Source of the DNA: Lysinibacillus irui
GTDB lineage: Bacteria > Bacillota > Bacilli > Bacillales_A > Planococcaceae
NCBI RefSeq assembly: GCF_028877475.1
Contig: NZ_CP113527.1
Coordinates: forward strand, 241,501-305,500
Reading direction: 5' to 3'
Length of the DNA stretch: 64,000 nt
The position numbers and the translations under genes are program-made. Shown piece by piece: positions 33,726 through 42,993 of this stretch. The notes under the pieces are model-generated. The model had not been told where the DNA came from. It searched no databases and saw only the letters and a list, made by a program, of their open reading frames with translations. How positions within the stretch are numbered: the stretch's first letter is position 1; each line of letters opens with the position of its first letter.

Positions 33726-34553
33726 ATGAAGCAAAGTGCCATTTGGGTTCGACCGCTTTACTACCTTGTTGTATTTACGGTGGCGACCATCAGTTTATAC
33801 CCTATTTTGTTAATGATTTTGTCTTCCTTTAAGAAAAGTGTGGACATTTACAAAGATCCATTGGGCTTACCGACTAGCTTTAGCTTAGATACTTACCGCA
33901 CATTATTATCTAAAATTCCATTTACTACGTATTTTATGAATAGTATGTTTGTGAGCATTTTATCCGTTGTATTAATTGTTGTTGTTTGTTCATTGGCTTC
34001 TTTCTATATTGCTCGCTTTAAATTTTCTTGGAATCATGCATTATTCTTTATTTTCTTATTAGGTATGATGATTCCTATTAAGTTAGGGATTGTGCCGCTC
34101 TTCATTTTAATGCGTGATTTAGGACTGATTAACTCTTTATGGTCCTTAGTTTTAATGAATACAGCGACAGGAATTCCATTATCAATGCTAATATTAACAG
34201 GATTTTTTAAAACGATGCCATATGAACTTGAGGAGGCTGCTCGTATTGATGGAGCAGGGAATTTAAAAATCCTTTGGCATGTCGTATTACCGTTAATGAG
34301 ACCAGCACTTGGTACAGTCGTTATTATAAACTTTATCGCCGCATGGAATGATTTTTTCTTCCCACTTATTTTTATTACGGAGAAGATGAAACGAACTATA
34401 CCAGTAGGCATGATGTCGCTCTTTGGAGAGCATTCAGCAGATTGGGGCTCGCTCTTTGCAGGTCTAACATTAGCATCGTTACCTATGATTCTACTATTCT
34501 TTATTGCTTCAAAGCAATTTATGGAGGGGTTGACGGCTGGTGCCATTAAATAG
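33726..34553 (+). CDS. ABC sugar permease, MalG/UgpE type
   Basis: 275 residues with six membrane segments and the EAA loop YELEEAARIDGAGNLKILWHVVLPLMRPAL (about 170-200). The N-terminus reads WVRPLYYLVVFTVATISLYPILLMILSSFKKS, typical of the inner-membrane partner of a carbohydrate ABC importer. ATG follows AGGGGGGAGTAT. Its 3' end overlaps the kinase gene by 14 bases, so the kinase is translationally coupled. Confidence 0.9.
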   Translation: MKQSAIWVRPLYYLVVFTVATISLYPILLMILSSFKKSVDIYKDPLGLPTSFSLDTYRTLLSKIPFTTYFMNSMFVSILSVVLIVVVCSLASFYIARFKFSWNHALFFIFLLGMMIPIKLGIVPLFILMRDLGLINSLWSLVLMNTATGIPLSMLILTGFFKTMPYELEEAARIDGAGNLKILWHVVLPLMRPALGTVVIINFIAAWNDFFFPLIFITEKMKRTIPVGMMSLFGEHSADWGSLFAGLTLASLPMILLFFIASKQFMEGLTAGAIK

Positions 34554-35586
34554 GCCATACATTATTGGGGTAGATGGTGGTGGTACGGGAACTCGGGCAG
34601 TGATCGGTACACAAAAAGGAGAAGTGCTAGCCATTGTTGAAGGAGCAGGAACAAATATGAAGTCAAAGCCACCAGATGAGGTAAGGCAACAGATTGTGCA
34701 GCTACTAGAGCAGCTATTACAAAAAGTTAGTGCCACAAAGAATGATATTTCTACAGTCTTTCTATGTGTGGCGGGAGGGGATCGACAAGTAGATAAAGAT
34801 CGATGGGAACGATGGCTGGGCTTTTTATTCCCTGCTAGCACCTGTCAGATAACGATTACCAATGATGCAGTAGCTGCGCTTACTAGTGGCACTTTTACAA
34901 AGCAAGGGGTTGTTGTAATAGCAGGAACGGGTTCCATCGTATATGCTATCGCAAAAAAACTTCAAGTTAGTCGTGTCGGAGGATGGGGTTACTTATTAGG
35001 TGATGAAGGCAGTGGCTACTATATTGGGCAAGAGGCATTGCGTGCTATTGCACAACATTATGATGTTTTTGGTATGAATGGTGATGTGTTTACAGCGACT
35101 ATTTTAAATCAGCTATCATTAACCAATCCTGCTGACATCATTACGCAAGTTTATGAGCATCCTCAGCCTCGTGTACTTATAGCCTCCCTAGCTCGGACGG
35201 TGTTACGTTTAGCTGAACAACAGAATGCTAAGGCGGAGAATATCATCAAACAGGCAGTTCACCATCTAGTTCAATTCATCCAAACGATGTTAATAAAAGA
35301 ACCACAGGTAAAAAACCTGCCCATTGTCCTATGCGGAGGCTTATTTGAAAATCTTTACTTTGTTCAGTGTTTTCAAATGAAGCTGAAACAAGCTTCAATC
35401 CATAATCGATTAATTCAACCTGAAGTACCACCTGTTATAGGGGCATTTATTAATGGGCTTTTCAATGAGGGAATTCAAATGACAGAGGCTTTACAACGAA
35501 CGATAAAGAAAACTTGGATGAGCATTCACGAAAATAGTATGGGGGGATTTGATCATAATGGAACGAATGACAAAACTGACGACTGA
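34540..35586 (+). CDS. murK: BadF/BadG-type sugar kinase (MurK/NagK-like)
   Basis: 348 residues of the BcrAD/BadF ATPase superfamily. N-terminal phosphate loop YIIGVDGGGTGTRAVIGT (about 7-24), second phosphate motif GVVVIAGTGSIVYAIAKK, then GGWGYLLGDEGSGYYIGQEAL (about 147-167), and a third glycine-rich motif LCGGLFENLYFV. In Clostridium acetobutylicum a kinase of this class, MurK, phosphorylates both MurNAc and GlcNAc at position 6. Here, between an ABC importer and MurQ, MurNAc is the logical substrate. GTG 34540 follows GGAGGGGTTGACG. The name is by analogy. Confidence 0.8.
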   Translation: MPLNRPYIIGVDGGGTGTRAVIGTQKGEVLAIVEGAGTNMKSKPPDEVRQQIVQLLEQLLQKVSATKNDISTVFLCVAGGDRQVDKDRWERWLGFLFPASTCQITITNDAVAALTSGTFTKQGVVVIAGTGSIVYAIAKKLQVSRVGGWGYLLGDEGSGYYIGQEALRAIAQHYDVFGMNGDVFTATILNQLSLTNPADIITQVYEHPQPRVLIASLARTVLRLAEQQNAKAENIIKQAVHHLVQFIQTMLIKEPQVKNLPIVLCGGLFENLYFVQCFQMKLKQASIHNRLIQPEVPPVIGAFINGLFNEGIQMTEALQRTIKKTWMSIHENSMGGFDHNGTNDKTDD

Positions 35587-36463
35587 AGGCTATCATCCAG
35601 ATACGGCAAATTTAGATTTAATGAGCACTGCTGAAATTGTAAAGCTGATGAATGAAGAGGATAAAAAAATACCGCAAGCAATAGCTAAGGTCTTGCCTGC
35701 AATTGAACAAGCTATAATAGCCGTTGTTCAGGCACTTAAGAACGGTGGGAGATTATTTTATGTAGGTGCAGGGACAAGTGGACGTATTGGGTTGCTTGAT
35801 GCGGTGGAATGTCCACCTACATTTAGTACGTCCCCGAAGCTTGTGCAGGCTATATTGGCTGGAGGATCAGAGGCGGTAATGATAGCTATAGAAGGCGCCG
35901 AAGATGATCTATCTTTAGGAGAAGCAGAACTAAAGAAACAGCAGCTAACAAACCGCGATGTAGTGATCGGTATTGCGGCAAGTGGTCGAACTCCTTTTGT
36001 GAAGGGGGCATTAATTTATGCTCAGCAACAAGGGGCTAAAACAATTAGTTTAGTTAGTAATGCTCATGCGGTTATTAGTCAGTACGCTGATATTAAAATT
36101 GAGGTGATTACGGGACCAGAAATTTTAACAGGTTCTACAAGATTGAAGGCTGCAACCGCTCATAAACAAATATTGAATATGATTACAACGGCTTCGATGA
36201 TTAAACTCGGAAAAGTTTATAAAAATTTAATGGTGGATGTCCATGCTAGTAACTTTAAATTACGAGAGCGTGCCAAACATATTGTCTGTGAAGTGACGGG
36301 TGTTACTTATAGTCAGGCTGAAAGAGTTCTGGAGCAAACCAATTTCCAAGTAAAGCTTGCGATTGTGATGCTCTTGACGAATACAACTATTGAAGAAGCA
36401 ACAGAATTACTCGCTCAATCCGAAGGGCACGTGCGTAGAGCGGTGGCGCTAAAGAAGTATTGA
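35558..36463 (+). CDS. murQ: N-acetylmuramic acid 6-phosphate etherase MurQ
   Basis: 301 residues, the family's usual length. It cleaves the lactyl ether of MurNAc-6-phosphate to GlcNAc-6-phosphate and D-lactate. A SIS domain is visible: FYVGAGTSGRIGLLDAVECPPTFST (about 67-91) with the catalytic region DAVECPP, then GIAASGRTPFVKGAL and LTGSTRLKAATAHKQILNMI. ATG 35558 suits the GGGGGA at 35541. TTG 35549 is too close to that site. It overlaps the kinase gene by 29 bases and precedes the regulator by 12 bases. Confidence 0.95.
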   Translation: MERMTKLTTEGYHPDTANLDLMSTAEIVKLMNEEDKKIPQAIAKVLPAIEQAIIAVVQALKNGGRLFYVGAGTSGRIGLLDAVECPPTFSTSPKLVQAILAGGSEAVMIAIEGAEDDLSLGEAELKKQQLTNRDVVIGIAASGRTPFVKGALIYAQQQGAKTISLVSNAHAVISQYADIKIEVITGPEILTGSTRLKAATAHKQILNMITTASMIKLGKVYKNLMVDVHASNFKLRERAKHIVCEVTGVTYSQAERVLEQTNFQVKLAIVMLLTNTTIEEATELLAQSEGHVRRAVALKKY

Positions 36464-36475
36464 TGAAGAAGGTGC

Positions 36476-37396
36476 ATGGATAACCTCCTTTTATCTAGAG
36501 ATGGGGCTGGAAAAATGGAAAAAATAAATGCTGGTTTAATTATGCTTGCTGAAATGCACGAAAAGCTTCCCCCCTCCGAAAAGAAGGTGGCAAGCTATAT
36601 ATTAGCACATCCAACACAGGCAATAAAAATGACTGCGGTTGAACTAGGAGAAGCTAGTCAAACAAGTAGTGCGGCTGTTATTCGGCTGTGTAAATCTCTA
36701 AATATTAGCGGTGTTCAAGAGCTGAAATTACGTATTGCTGGTGATTTACAACATACGATAACTGTAGATCGAGATATTGAGGCAAATGAAGCATTACCAT
36801 CGATTGTAGAAAAGGTAACGATACAAAGTAGTGAAATTTTAACACAAACAGCTAATTTAATAGATATAGCTGAATTAGAACGTGCGGTATCTGCTTTATC
36901 GCAAGCACGCAAAATTATTTTTTTTGGTGTAGGTGCTTCAGGTATAACAGCAATGGATGCAGATCAAAAGTTTTTAAGAATTAATAAAAATAGTAGGGCA
37001 TTTATGGATTTACACTTAGGAGCTACTGCGGTTGTTAATGCGCAGAAGGGGGATGTAATAGTAGGGATTTCCTTTTCTGGGGAAACACATGAAGTGGCAA
37101 AAATCCTGGAGATAGCTAGTGAAACACCTGCAACTACAATTAGTTTAACACGCTATGGAAGTTCATTAGTTTCTAGTTTAGCGGATATTTCTTTATATGT
37201 ATCTCCAAATGTTGAAGCAACCTTTAGAAGCGGTGCTACATCATCACGTCTTGCCCAGTTGCTTGTCATTGATATTTTATTCATGGGGGTAGTGACAAGT
37301 GCCTATGAACAAACAATAGACTATTTAGACGAAACACGTACCATCATTCAAGGATTGCAAAAAAAAGTGGCTAAACGAAAAAATAGAATAAAATAA
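36476..37396 (+). CDS. murR: MurR-like regulator of the RpiR family
   Basis: 306 residues: N-terminal HTH of RpiR type (KLPPSEKKVASYILAHPTQ, then QTSSAAVIRLCKSLNISGVQELK) and a C-terminal SIS sugar-phosphate-binding domain (KIIFFGVGASGITAMDADQKF, then GISFSGETHEVAKILEIA). MurR proteins sense MurNAc-6-phosphate and control the operon. The gene is last in the operon. Two starts are possible: ATG 36476, 12 bases after murQ, or ATG 36515, which gives MEKINAGLIMLAEMHEK and fits the length of other MurR proteins better. It ends before a strong terminator. Confidence 0.88.
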   Translation: MDNLLLSRDGAGKMEKINAGLIMLAEMHEKLPPSEKKVASYILAHPTQAIKMTAVELGEASQTSSAAVIRLCKSLNISGVQELKLRIAGDLQHTITVDRDIEANEALPSIVEKVTIQSSEILTQTANLIDIAELERAVSALSQARKIIFFGVGASGITAMDADQKFLRINKNSRAFMDLHLGATAVVNAQKGDVIVGISFSGETHEVAKILEIASETPATTISLTRYGSSLVSSLADISLYVSPNVEATFRSGATSSRLAQLLVIDILFMGVVTSAYEQTIDYLDETRTIIQGLQKKVAKRKNRIK

Positions 37397-37437
37397 AACG
37401 AAGACGATCAAGATTCATAGCATCGTCTTCGTTTTTT
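37395..37437 (+). terminator. Terminator of the MurNAc operon
   Basis: AAAACGAAGACGAT (37395-37408) pairs perfectly with ATCGTCTTCGTTTT (37422-37435) and is followed by further T residues. It is also suitable for the convergent msmX gene. Confidence 0.9.
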
Positions 37438-37447
37438 ATAGTTTTGT

Positions 37448-38530
37448 TTATATCCGTTCTTCTGTTTCGGGGTCGAAGAAATGAATCTTTTCTTCTTTCA
37501 TAACGAGCGTTACGACCTCAGTTGGTTGAAAATTACTATCAGCTTGAACACGCGCAATAAATGGCTGAGTTACTAAAGAAGAATATAAGAAGGTTTCTGC
37601 ACCGAGCAATTCAGCAACATCAACAGTTGCTTTGAAAGCAAAAGGGGAAATGATATCAGTGATTTGTAAATCCTCTGGTCGTATTCCCATAACAATTTCT
37701 TTCCCTAAATAATTTTTTCTCTGTAATAATGGCAAGTACTTGGGAGGGATAGGGAAGCTTTGACCATCTAAAAGAATCTCCGTTTCTGTAAGTCGACAAT
37801 GGAATAGGTTCATAGATGGTGAACCGATAAAGCCTGCCACAAACATGTTATGTGGTGTATTATATACTTCTTTTGGTGTCCCAATTTGTTGAATAAGCCC
37901 ATCTTTCATCACCACGAGACGTGTAGCCATTGTCATAGCCTCGGTTTGATCATGAGTAACATAGATCGTTGTTGTTTGAATTCGTTGATGGAGCTTTTGA
38001 ATTTCCGCACGCATTTGCACACGTAATTTAGCATCCAAATTAGAAAGAGGTTCATCCATTAAAAATACCTTCGCTTCTCTAACAATAGCACGGCCAAGAG
38101 CCACACGTTGACGTTGTCCACCTGATAAAGCTTTTGGCTTTCTTTTTAAATAATCCTCTAATCCTAAGATTTTAGCAGCCTCTTTGACACGGCGATCAAT
38201 CTCTTTTTTATCGACCTTCCGGAGCTTTAAGCTAAACGCCATATTATCATAGACGGTCATATGCGGATATAAAGCATAGCTTTGGAATACCATTGCGATA
38301 CTTCTATCTTTCGATTCCACATCATTCATTAAGATATCATCAATAAAAAGTTCCCCTTTGGATATATCCTCTAAACCAGCAATCATACGTAATGTTGTAG
38401 TCTTTCCACAGCCCGATGGACCTACAAACACAATGAATTCTTTATCATGAATATGCAAATTAAAATCAGTTACAGCCTGGACATTTTTATCGTATATTTT
38501 ATAGATGTGCTCTAGCCGTAGTTCCGCCAT
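37448..38530 (-). CDS. msmX: Sugar ABC importer ATPase, MsmX/UgpC type
   Basis: 360 residues. Walker A GPSGCGKTTTLRMIAG (about 37-52), Q-loop FQSYALYPHMTVYDN, signature LSGGQRQRVALGRAIV, Walker B VFLMDEPLSNLDAKLR, H-loop YVTHDQTEAMTMATR, and a C-terminal regulatory TOBE-type domain (MGIRPEDLQIT). MsmX is the shared ATPase of several sugar importers in Bacillales that lack their own. Lying directly after the MurNAc operon and in the opposite orientation, it is the natural energiser for the two permeases at 32770-34553. ATG 38530 is preceded by AAAGGGGTGTAGCGTGT. Confidence 0.9.
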   Translation of the reverse strand: MAELRLEHIYKIYDKNVQAVTDFNLHIHDKEFIVFVGPSGCGKTTTLRMIAGLEDISKGELFIDDILMNDVESKDRSIAMVFQSYALYPHMTVYDNMAFSLKLRKVDKKEIDRRVKEAAKILGLEDYLKRKPKALSGGQRQRVALGRAIVREAKVFLMDEPLSNLDAKLRVQMRAEIQKLHQRIQTTTIYVTHDQTEAMTMATRLVVMKDGLIQQIGTPKEVYNTPHNMFVAGFIGSPSMNLFHCRLTETEILLDGQSFPIPPKYLPLLQRKNYLGKEIVMGIRPEDLQITDIISPFAFKATVDVAELLGAETFLYSSLVTQPFIARVQADSNFQPTEVVTLVMKEEKIHFFDPETEERI

Positions 38531-38636
38531 ACACGCTACACCCCTTTGCAAGTCATACTATCATTGTAAATGACTTCTTAATTGAACGATAGGGCAATGG
38601 TGCACAGTGGTGGGGGTATAAATTGTGCAGTTGACC

Positions 38637-39497
38637 TTAATGTGACTCCAAGAAAATAATGGCGAGATAAACCTCTAGTCGATGAGAAAATTGCCTAATG
38701 TCCTTTTGTGTTAGTTGCTGGAATTTTTCTAAGCGATTTTGTAGTGTATTACGGTGCATATACAACTTTTTTGAGGCTACTGTGATATTACCTTCGTATT
38801 CTATTAATTGTTTTATTGTATGAAGTAAATCAGGCTGAGAGGTAGCATTTTTTAAGATAGAGGAGATAAAAATATCTTTCGCTTGAGGCTCTGTATGCTG
38901 AGCTACGTATGGCACTAAAAGCTCTTGCTGTGTGAGCACATGCTTATTTGTGTAAGTCCAAATCGATTGTTGTAGCTGGACATACCAGTTAAATTGCTCC
39001 TTTGTCGTGCTAATGTCTTGTATTACATCAGAAACGAAGATTTTAAAATGAACCTCAATGTTCTCTATTAAAGGGTCGAGATAATGAGCAAGGTTTAATA
39101 TTTCATTGCCCTCGATACATTCTATAATGGTGAATAATTGGGGATGAAGTGATATCAATAGAATATCCTTTCCCAATAAAGCTTCGAAGACTTTTCGTAG
39201 TAAAGATGGTGCTGTAAATGCTTTGTCAAAGTGGAGAAATATTAAACGGTGCATAGGAAGGACTGTAGGAGCAACATCCGACTTATCTGTTAAATATTCT
39301 AACCAGACAAGGTCATAGTCATTTGGCAAAGCAATAGGGCCTGAGAAAATTTGCAATAGCTCTAATTCACTTTGTGTTATCGTGTGTTTTGGAATTTCAT
39401 AGAGCTGATTATTAAAATTAAATACATAGTTTTCATCCGTTTTATTGGAAAAGGGGCTTAATGAAGGGAAGCGTTGCTGTAATTTTTGATAGTCCAT
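38637..39497 (-). CDS. PucR-type HTH regulator (CdaR-like)
   Basis: 286 residues. The C-terminus has the PucR HTH pattern: LIEYEGNITVASKKLYMHRN then TLQNRLEKFQQLTQKDIRQF (about 235-275). The N-terminal 230 residues lack a recognisable sensor but have the mixed strand/helix look of CdaR/PucR ligand domains. It lies about 100 bases upstream of msmX in the same direction, so it may regulate msmX or be cotranscribed with it. ATG follows TTTAAAAGGAGTTGTATGT. Target not known. Confidence 0.8.
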   Translation of the reverse strand: MDYQKLQQRFPSLSPFSNKTDENYVFNFNNQLYEIPKHTITQSELELLQIFSGPIALPNDYDLVWLEYLTDKSDVAPTVLPMHRLIFLHFDKAFTAPSLLRKVFEALLGKDILLISLHPQLFTIIECIEGNEILNLAHYLDPLIENIEVHFKIFVSDVIQDISTTKEQFNWYVQLQQSIWTYTNKHVLTQQELLVPYVAQHTEPQAKDIFISSILKNATSQPDLLHTIKQLIEYEGNITVASKKLYMHRNTLQNRLEKFQQLTQKDIRQFSHRLEVYLAIIFLESH

Positions 39498-39581
39498 ACA
39501 TACAACTCCTTTTAAATTGAAAGAAAAATAGGTCGAATTCGTATAGTTATATATATGAAGAAATATTTATAGTAATCATAC

Positions 39582-39637
39582 AAAAACACGAATATTAGCT
39601 AGTATGATAGTTTACATACCTAATGCTAATATCCGTG
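39582..39637 (-). terminator. Terminator of the MMPL transporter gene
   Basis: On the minus strand CACGGATATTAGC pairs with GCTAATATTCGTG and is followed by TTTTTG. The stem is 13 pairs with one mismatch. It begins 8 bases after the stop codon. Confidence 0.8.
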
Positions 39638-39644
39638 TTATCCT

Positions 39645-41831
39645 TTAAGCGTCTTTTTTAAATAACTTACCTGGCCAGAATGCATATTTACCAAGTACTG
39701 TTGTGATTGCTGGAACTAGCAATGGTCTTACAATGAATGTATCGAGAAGCACACCAATCGCTGTTACAACACCAAATTGTACAAGTACCTGAATCGGTAA
39801 TGTGGCAAGAACAGCAAATGTACCTGCTAAAATGAGGCCAGCAGATGTAATAACACTTCCCGTCCGAACTACACCTTCTTCTACAGCTGTTAAATGATTG
39901 ACTGTTTTACGTTTTTTCCAAATTTCCGAAATCATAAAGATATTATAATCTTCTCCGAGTGCGACTAAGAACACGAAGGAATACAGTGGGATAGCTCCAG
40001 AAATGGCCTCTGCCCCCATGATGTGGTGTAAGATTAACCATCCAGCGCCTAATGCACCGAAGTAAGAAATAATAACGGTTGCTAATAAATAAATAGTAGC
40101 TGTAATGGAACGCAAATAGACAAACAATAGTAATGCGATTAATGCAATCATCGTTGGCATGATCACCGTTTCATCACGCTTAGTTATTTGTTTTGTATCA
40201 TATTGGCTAGCAGTTTCTCCACCAATCCATACATGCTTCTCCGCATTAGTAAGTCCTTGATCCTCCAAAATTTTAATAACCTTAGTTTTAAGATCAGGAA
40301 TACGGGCTAATGATTCCTTTGCGTATGGGTTGGCATTTAAAGTGAGTTCGTATAATTGAATGTCATTATTTTTTTCGCCTGTTCGTACATCTTCAACTCC
40401 ATCAATATAGGAGATTGCTGTAAGTTGCTGCTGTAAATTAACATTAGCCCCTTCAGTATCAATAACTAATTGCACAGGTGCTAATTCTCCAGGCGAAAAA
40501 TTTTCTTCTATTAATGTAAAACCTTCTCGAGACGGCATATCTTTCGGGAAGGATGACAGTAAATCAAAGGTATATTGAATACGTGGAACAAATGCTGCTA
40601 ATCCTCCCAGTAATATTACCGTTATGGTGATAACAATCCATGGCTTATGCGTAACAAAATGTCCGATTTTATGGCTAACCTTATGGGAAGGCTTATGTTG
40701 TTTCTTACCTTTTTTAGTGGCCATTTGCTCTGTACGGGGGATGAATGGAAAGAAAGCGACGCGCCCTATTAGTACAAGAATAGCCGGTAGGACAACAAGA
40801 GCAGCAATTCCCATCACCAGCACGCCAAAGCTAAATGGGACAGCAAAACGCTGAAATGCACCATAATGAGCAAGACTGAGTGTAGCTAGACCAATAACAA
40901 CTGTTAAGGCACTCATTAAAATAGCACCGCCTGATTCTTTGACAGCCAGCTTCATAGCGGCAGTCTTATCCTCCACATCAAAGAGAATTTCTCTATATTT
41001 AGATATTAAAAATAAACAATAGTCAGTCCCCGCACCAAAAAGTAAAACAGTCATAATAGAAACTGCTTGTGAATCCTTATCAATCCATCCATGGTCAGCA
41101 AAGAAACCTAAGGTCGGACTGATAACACCATAGGCAAGCCCAACAACAAGTAAAGGAATAATAGCTAGCAATGGTGAACGGTAAATAATAATAAGTAATA
41201 CTAAAACAAGTAATACTGTTGCTATTAATAGTTTTACATCTGCTTGAGAAAATAAACTAACAGCATCTGTAGCAATCCCAACTGGTCCAGAATAACGCAC
41301 ATGAAGTCCATCACTGGAAAGTTCTTTATCTTGTTGGACTTGGTAGCGCTCCATAATCTTTGTTAGATTATCCAAACTATCCTGTAGCAAATCTGTCGCG
41401 ACTCCTTTTTCAAAAAACACAGGTGTTACTATTGTGGTGCCATTTTCGGAAGTAGAAGCCATTAAAGCTTGAGTTGGCATTTGGTCAAATGGTGGGACAA
41501 GAGTTTGATGAGCTAATGGCTTTGCCGAAAGCTCGCTGTAAACACGCTGGATTGCTGAAAAATCATCGGATGTTAGACCACTGTCACGATGCCATACTAG
41601 CAATAAGGGTGTTCCAGCATCATTAGGAAATTGCTCTGCAATAATCGCTGCCGCTTGTTCAGACATTTCAGTGTCAGGTAAATTTTTGCCCGACTCGCTT
41701 TCTATGCTATTGATTTGTGGCCAAGCAAATGACAGCACAACTACTAATAACACCCAAAAAGCTAGTGCTACTAATCGCCCCTTTTTACTTGCAACCATTG
41801 AGCCCCATTGCTCAAGTGGATGTTTTTTCAT
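39645..41831 (-). CDS. MMPL/RND-superfamily transporter (YdfJ-like)
   Basis: 728 residues with 12 hydrophobic segments in two halves: one helix near 20-40, an outside domain to about 190, five helices to about 360, and the same again. Family motifs are visible: LLFGAGTDYCLFLISKYREIL (about 265-285) and FLVALGEDYNIFMISEIWKKR (second half), the G-x-D-Y proton-relay type motifs of MMPL exporters. Expected to export lipids or drugs using proton motive force. ATG 41831 follows GGAGGTCTTTTG. The divergent TetR gene 126 bases away probably represses it. Confidence 0.9.
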   Translation of the reverse strand: MKKHPLEQWGSMVASKKGRLVALAFWVLLVVVLSFAWPQINSIESESGKNLPDTEMSEQAAAIIAEQFPNDAGTPLLLVWHRDSGLTSDDFSAIQRVYSELSAKPLAHQTLVPPFDQMPTQALMASTSENGTTIVTPVFFEKGVATDLLQDSLDNLTKIMERYQVQQDKELSSDGLHVRYSGPVGIATDAVSLFSQADVKLLIATVLLVLVLLIIIYRSPLLAIIPLLVVGLAYGVISPTLGFFADHGWIDKDSQAVSIMTVLLFGAGTDYCLFLISKYREILFDVEDKTAAMKLAVKESGGAILMSALTVVIGLATLSLAHYGAFQRFAVPFSFGVLVMGIAALVVLPAILVLIGRVAFFPFIPRTEQMATKKGKKQHKPSHKVSHKIGHFVTHKPWIVITITVILLGGLAAFVPRIQYTFDLLSSFPKDMPSREGFTLIEENFSPGELAPVQLVIDTEGANVNLQQQLTAISYIDGVEDVRTGEKNNDIQLYELTLNANPYAKESLARIPDLKTKVIKILEDQGLTNAEKHVWIGGETASQYDTKQITKRDETVIMPTMIALIALLLFVYLRSITATIYLLATVIISYFGALGAGWLILHHIMGAEAISGAIPLYSFVFLVALGEDYNIFMISEIWKKRKTVNHLTAVEEGVVRTGSVITSAGLILAGTFAVLATLPIQVLVQFGVVTAIGVLLDTFIVRPLLVPAITTVLGKYAFWPGKLFKKDA

Positions 41832-41956
41832 CAAAAGACCTCCATTTCATGTAAGTGACTTAATTATATATACTAGAAGGTTAATTAATCAATCAAGAAA
41901 TATTAATATGTTATAATATGTGTTAAAACAATGCTTTATTTAAGGAGGCGAACTTG

Positions 41957-42574
41957 ATGAAACAATCACCGCGTGTTCTCGGGAGACCTCGCCATGATGA
42001 AAATGCGAAACCAACAAAAGATATTGTTCTTGAAACGGCCACAAGGCTTTTTATTAAAGAGGGCTACAAAAATGTGTCGATGGATGATGTAGCAAAAGCT
42101 TGTAACGTAACAAAGGCGACTATCTATTACTACTACCCAACTAAAGGCGAGTTATATACATCTGCATTAATCGCAATGATGGATCGTATCAAGCTATCTA
42201 TCCTACAAATTTTAGAGCAGTCGAAACCATTTAAAGAACGGCTTGAACAGCTTGTTGAGATTCATTTATCAGCAACAATCGATATTGATATGAAAAATTT
42301 TATGAAAGAGGCGGCCATTAATTTATCAGAAGACCAGTTAAGTCAAGTTCATGCTTCTGAAAACAGAATGTACCAAACGATTGAGCGAGCCATGGAAATG
42401 GAAATGGATAAGGGTACTATTAGAAAAGGAAATTCAACATTTTTTGCCCATACCTTCATGGCACTGATGTCTGTAGGATATTTTAAAGATGGGGATGGAA
42501 ATAGATTATTTCAAACAGAGGCAATTGCTGCAAAAGAAATAGTGGAATTTTTCTGGCTTTCTGTCCAAGTTTAA
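41957..42574 (+). CDS. TetR/AcrR family regulator
   Basis: 205 residues. HTH region: KDIVLETATRLFIKEGYKNV then SMDDVAKACNVTKATIYYYYPTKGELYTSA (about 18-70), with the signature T-I-Y-Y-Y-Y-x-x-K-x-E-L. The C-terminal helical ligand domain is normal in length. It is divergent from the MMPL exporter gene and is most likely its repressor, responding to an exported hydrophobic compound. ATG 41957 sits 8 bases after AAGGAGG. The TTG just before is less likely. Confidence 0.88.
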   Translation: MKQSPRVLGRPRHDENAKPTKDIVLETATRLFIKEGYKNVSMDDVAKACNVTKATIYYYYPTKGELYTSALIAMMDRIKLSILQILEQSKPFKERLEQLVEIHLSATIDIDMKNFMKEAAINLSEDQLSQVHASENRMYQTIERAMEMEMDKGTIRKGNSTFFAHTFMALMSVGYFKDGDGNRLFQTEAIAAKEIVEFFWLSVQV

Positions 42575-42724
42575 GACTAAATTTTAGGTGAAAACAAATG
42601 GAATCTTCGTAGAAATAGCTTGCGCAAAATTCCTAATAGTATTTTTTTACATCTAGGACAAAATACAAACGTAAATACAATAAATAGTTGACGAAATCAA
42701 TGAATTTTGAAAAGATTGTCGAAA

Positions 42725-42768
42725 TTGTGATTTAGCTCATTGAAATAATGTACAAACAGCCTTATAAT
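42725..42768 (+). promoter_or_regulatory. Sigma-A promoter with overlapping Rex/FNR-like site ahead of the ndh operon
   Basis: TTGAAA (42740-42745) and TATAAT (42763-42768) are exactly 17 bases apart. Overlapping the -35 is TTGTGATTTAGCTCATTG (42725-42742). Its left half matches the TTGTGA half-site shared by Rex (TTGTGA-N6-TCACAA) and Fnr (TGTGA-N6-TCACA) operators, and the right half is only partial. In B. subtilis, Rex represses yjlC-ndh, so NADH-responsive control is plausible. Confidence 0.6.
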
Positions 42769-42808
42769 GAAGGTTGTAATGTCACCAAGACAAGATAAGG
42801 ATGGTATT

Positions 42809-42910
42809 ATGATGCGCTTTTTGCGGTTTAAAGTAAACATTGTAATAACAAGTCATACGAAACGCTATCCAGCCCTTGTGACTGGTGAATGTGTAAGATA
42901 TACGCTGTAA
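42809..42910 (+). CDS. Possible leader peptide, 33 residues
   Basis: Reads MMRFLRFKVNIVITSHTKRY then PALVTGECVRYTL. ATG 42809 (or 42812) follows AAGGATGGT at close spacing. It lies 41 bases after the -10 of a perfect promoter and is followed at once by a terminator hairpin, and the ndh operon starts 83 bases later. This arrangement suggests either a real micro-protein or a leader ORF coupled to attenuation. No homologue known to me. Confidence 0.4.
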   Translation: MMRFLRFKVNIVITSHTKRYPALVTGECVRYTL

Positions 42911-42911
42911 C

Positions 42912-42943
42912 GACTGTTAAGTTTTACCTTAATGGTCTTTTTT
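42912..42943 (+). terminator. Terminator or attenuator in the ndh leader
   Basis: GACTGTTAAG (42912-42921) pairs with CTTAATGGTC (42928-42937) with two mismatches, followed by TTTTTT. It sits between the 33-codon ORF and yjlC, so it either ends a short transcript or attenuates the operon. Confidence 0.65.
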
Positions 42944-42993
42944 ACATGTAGGCAATAAAAAATAGTACTAGTGATGGCAAAGGAGAGTTCAAA

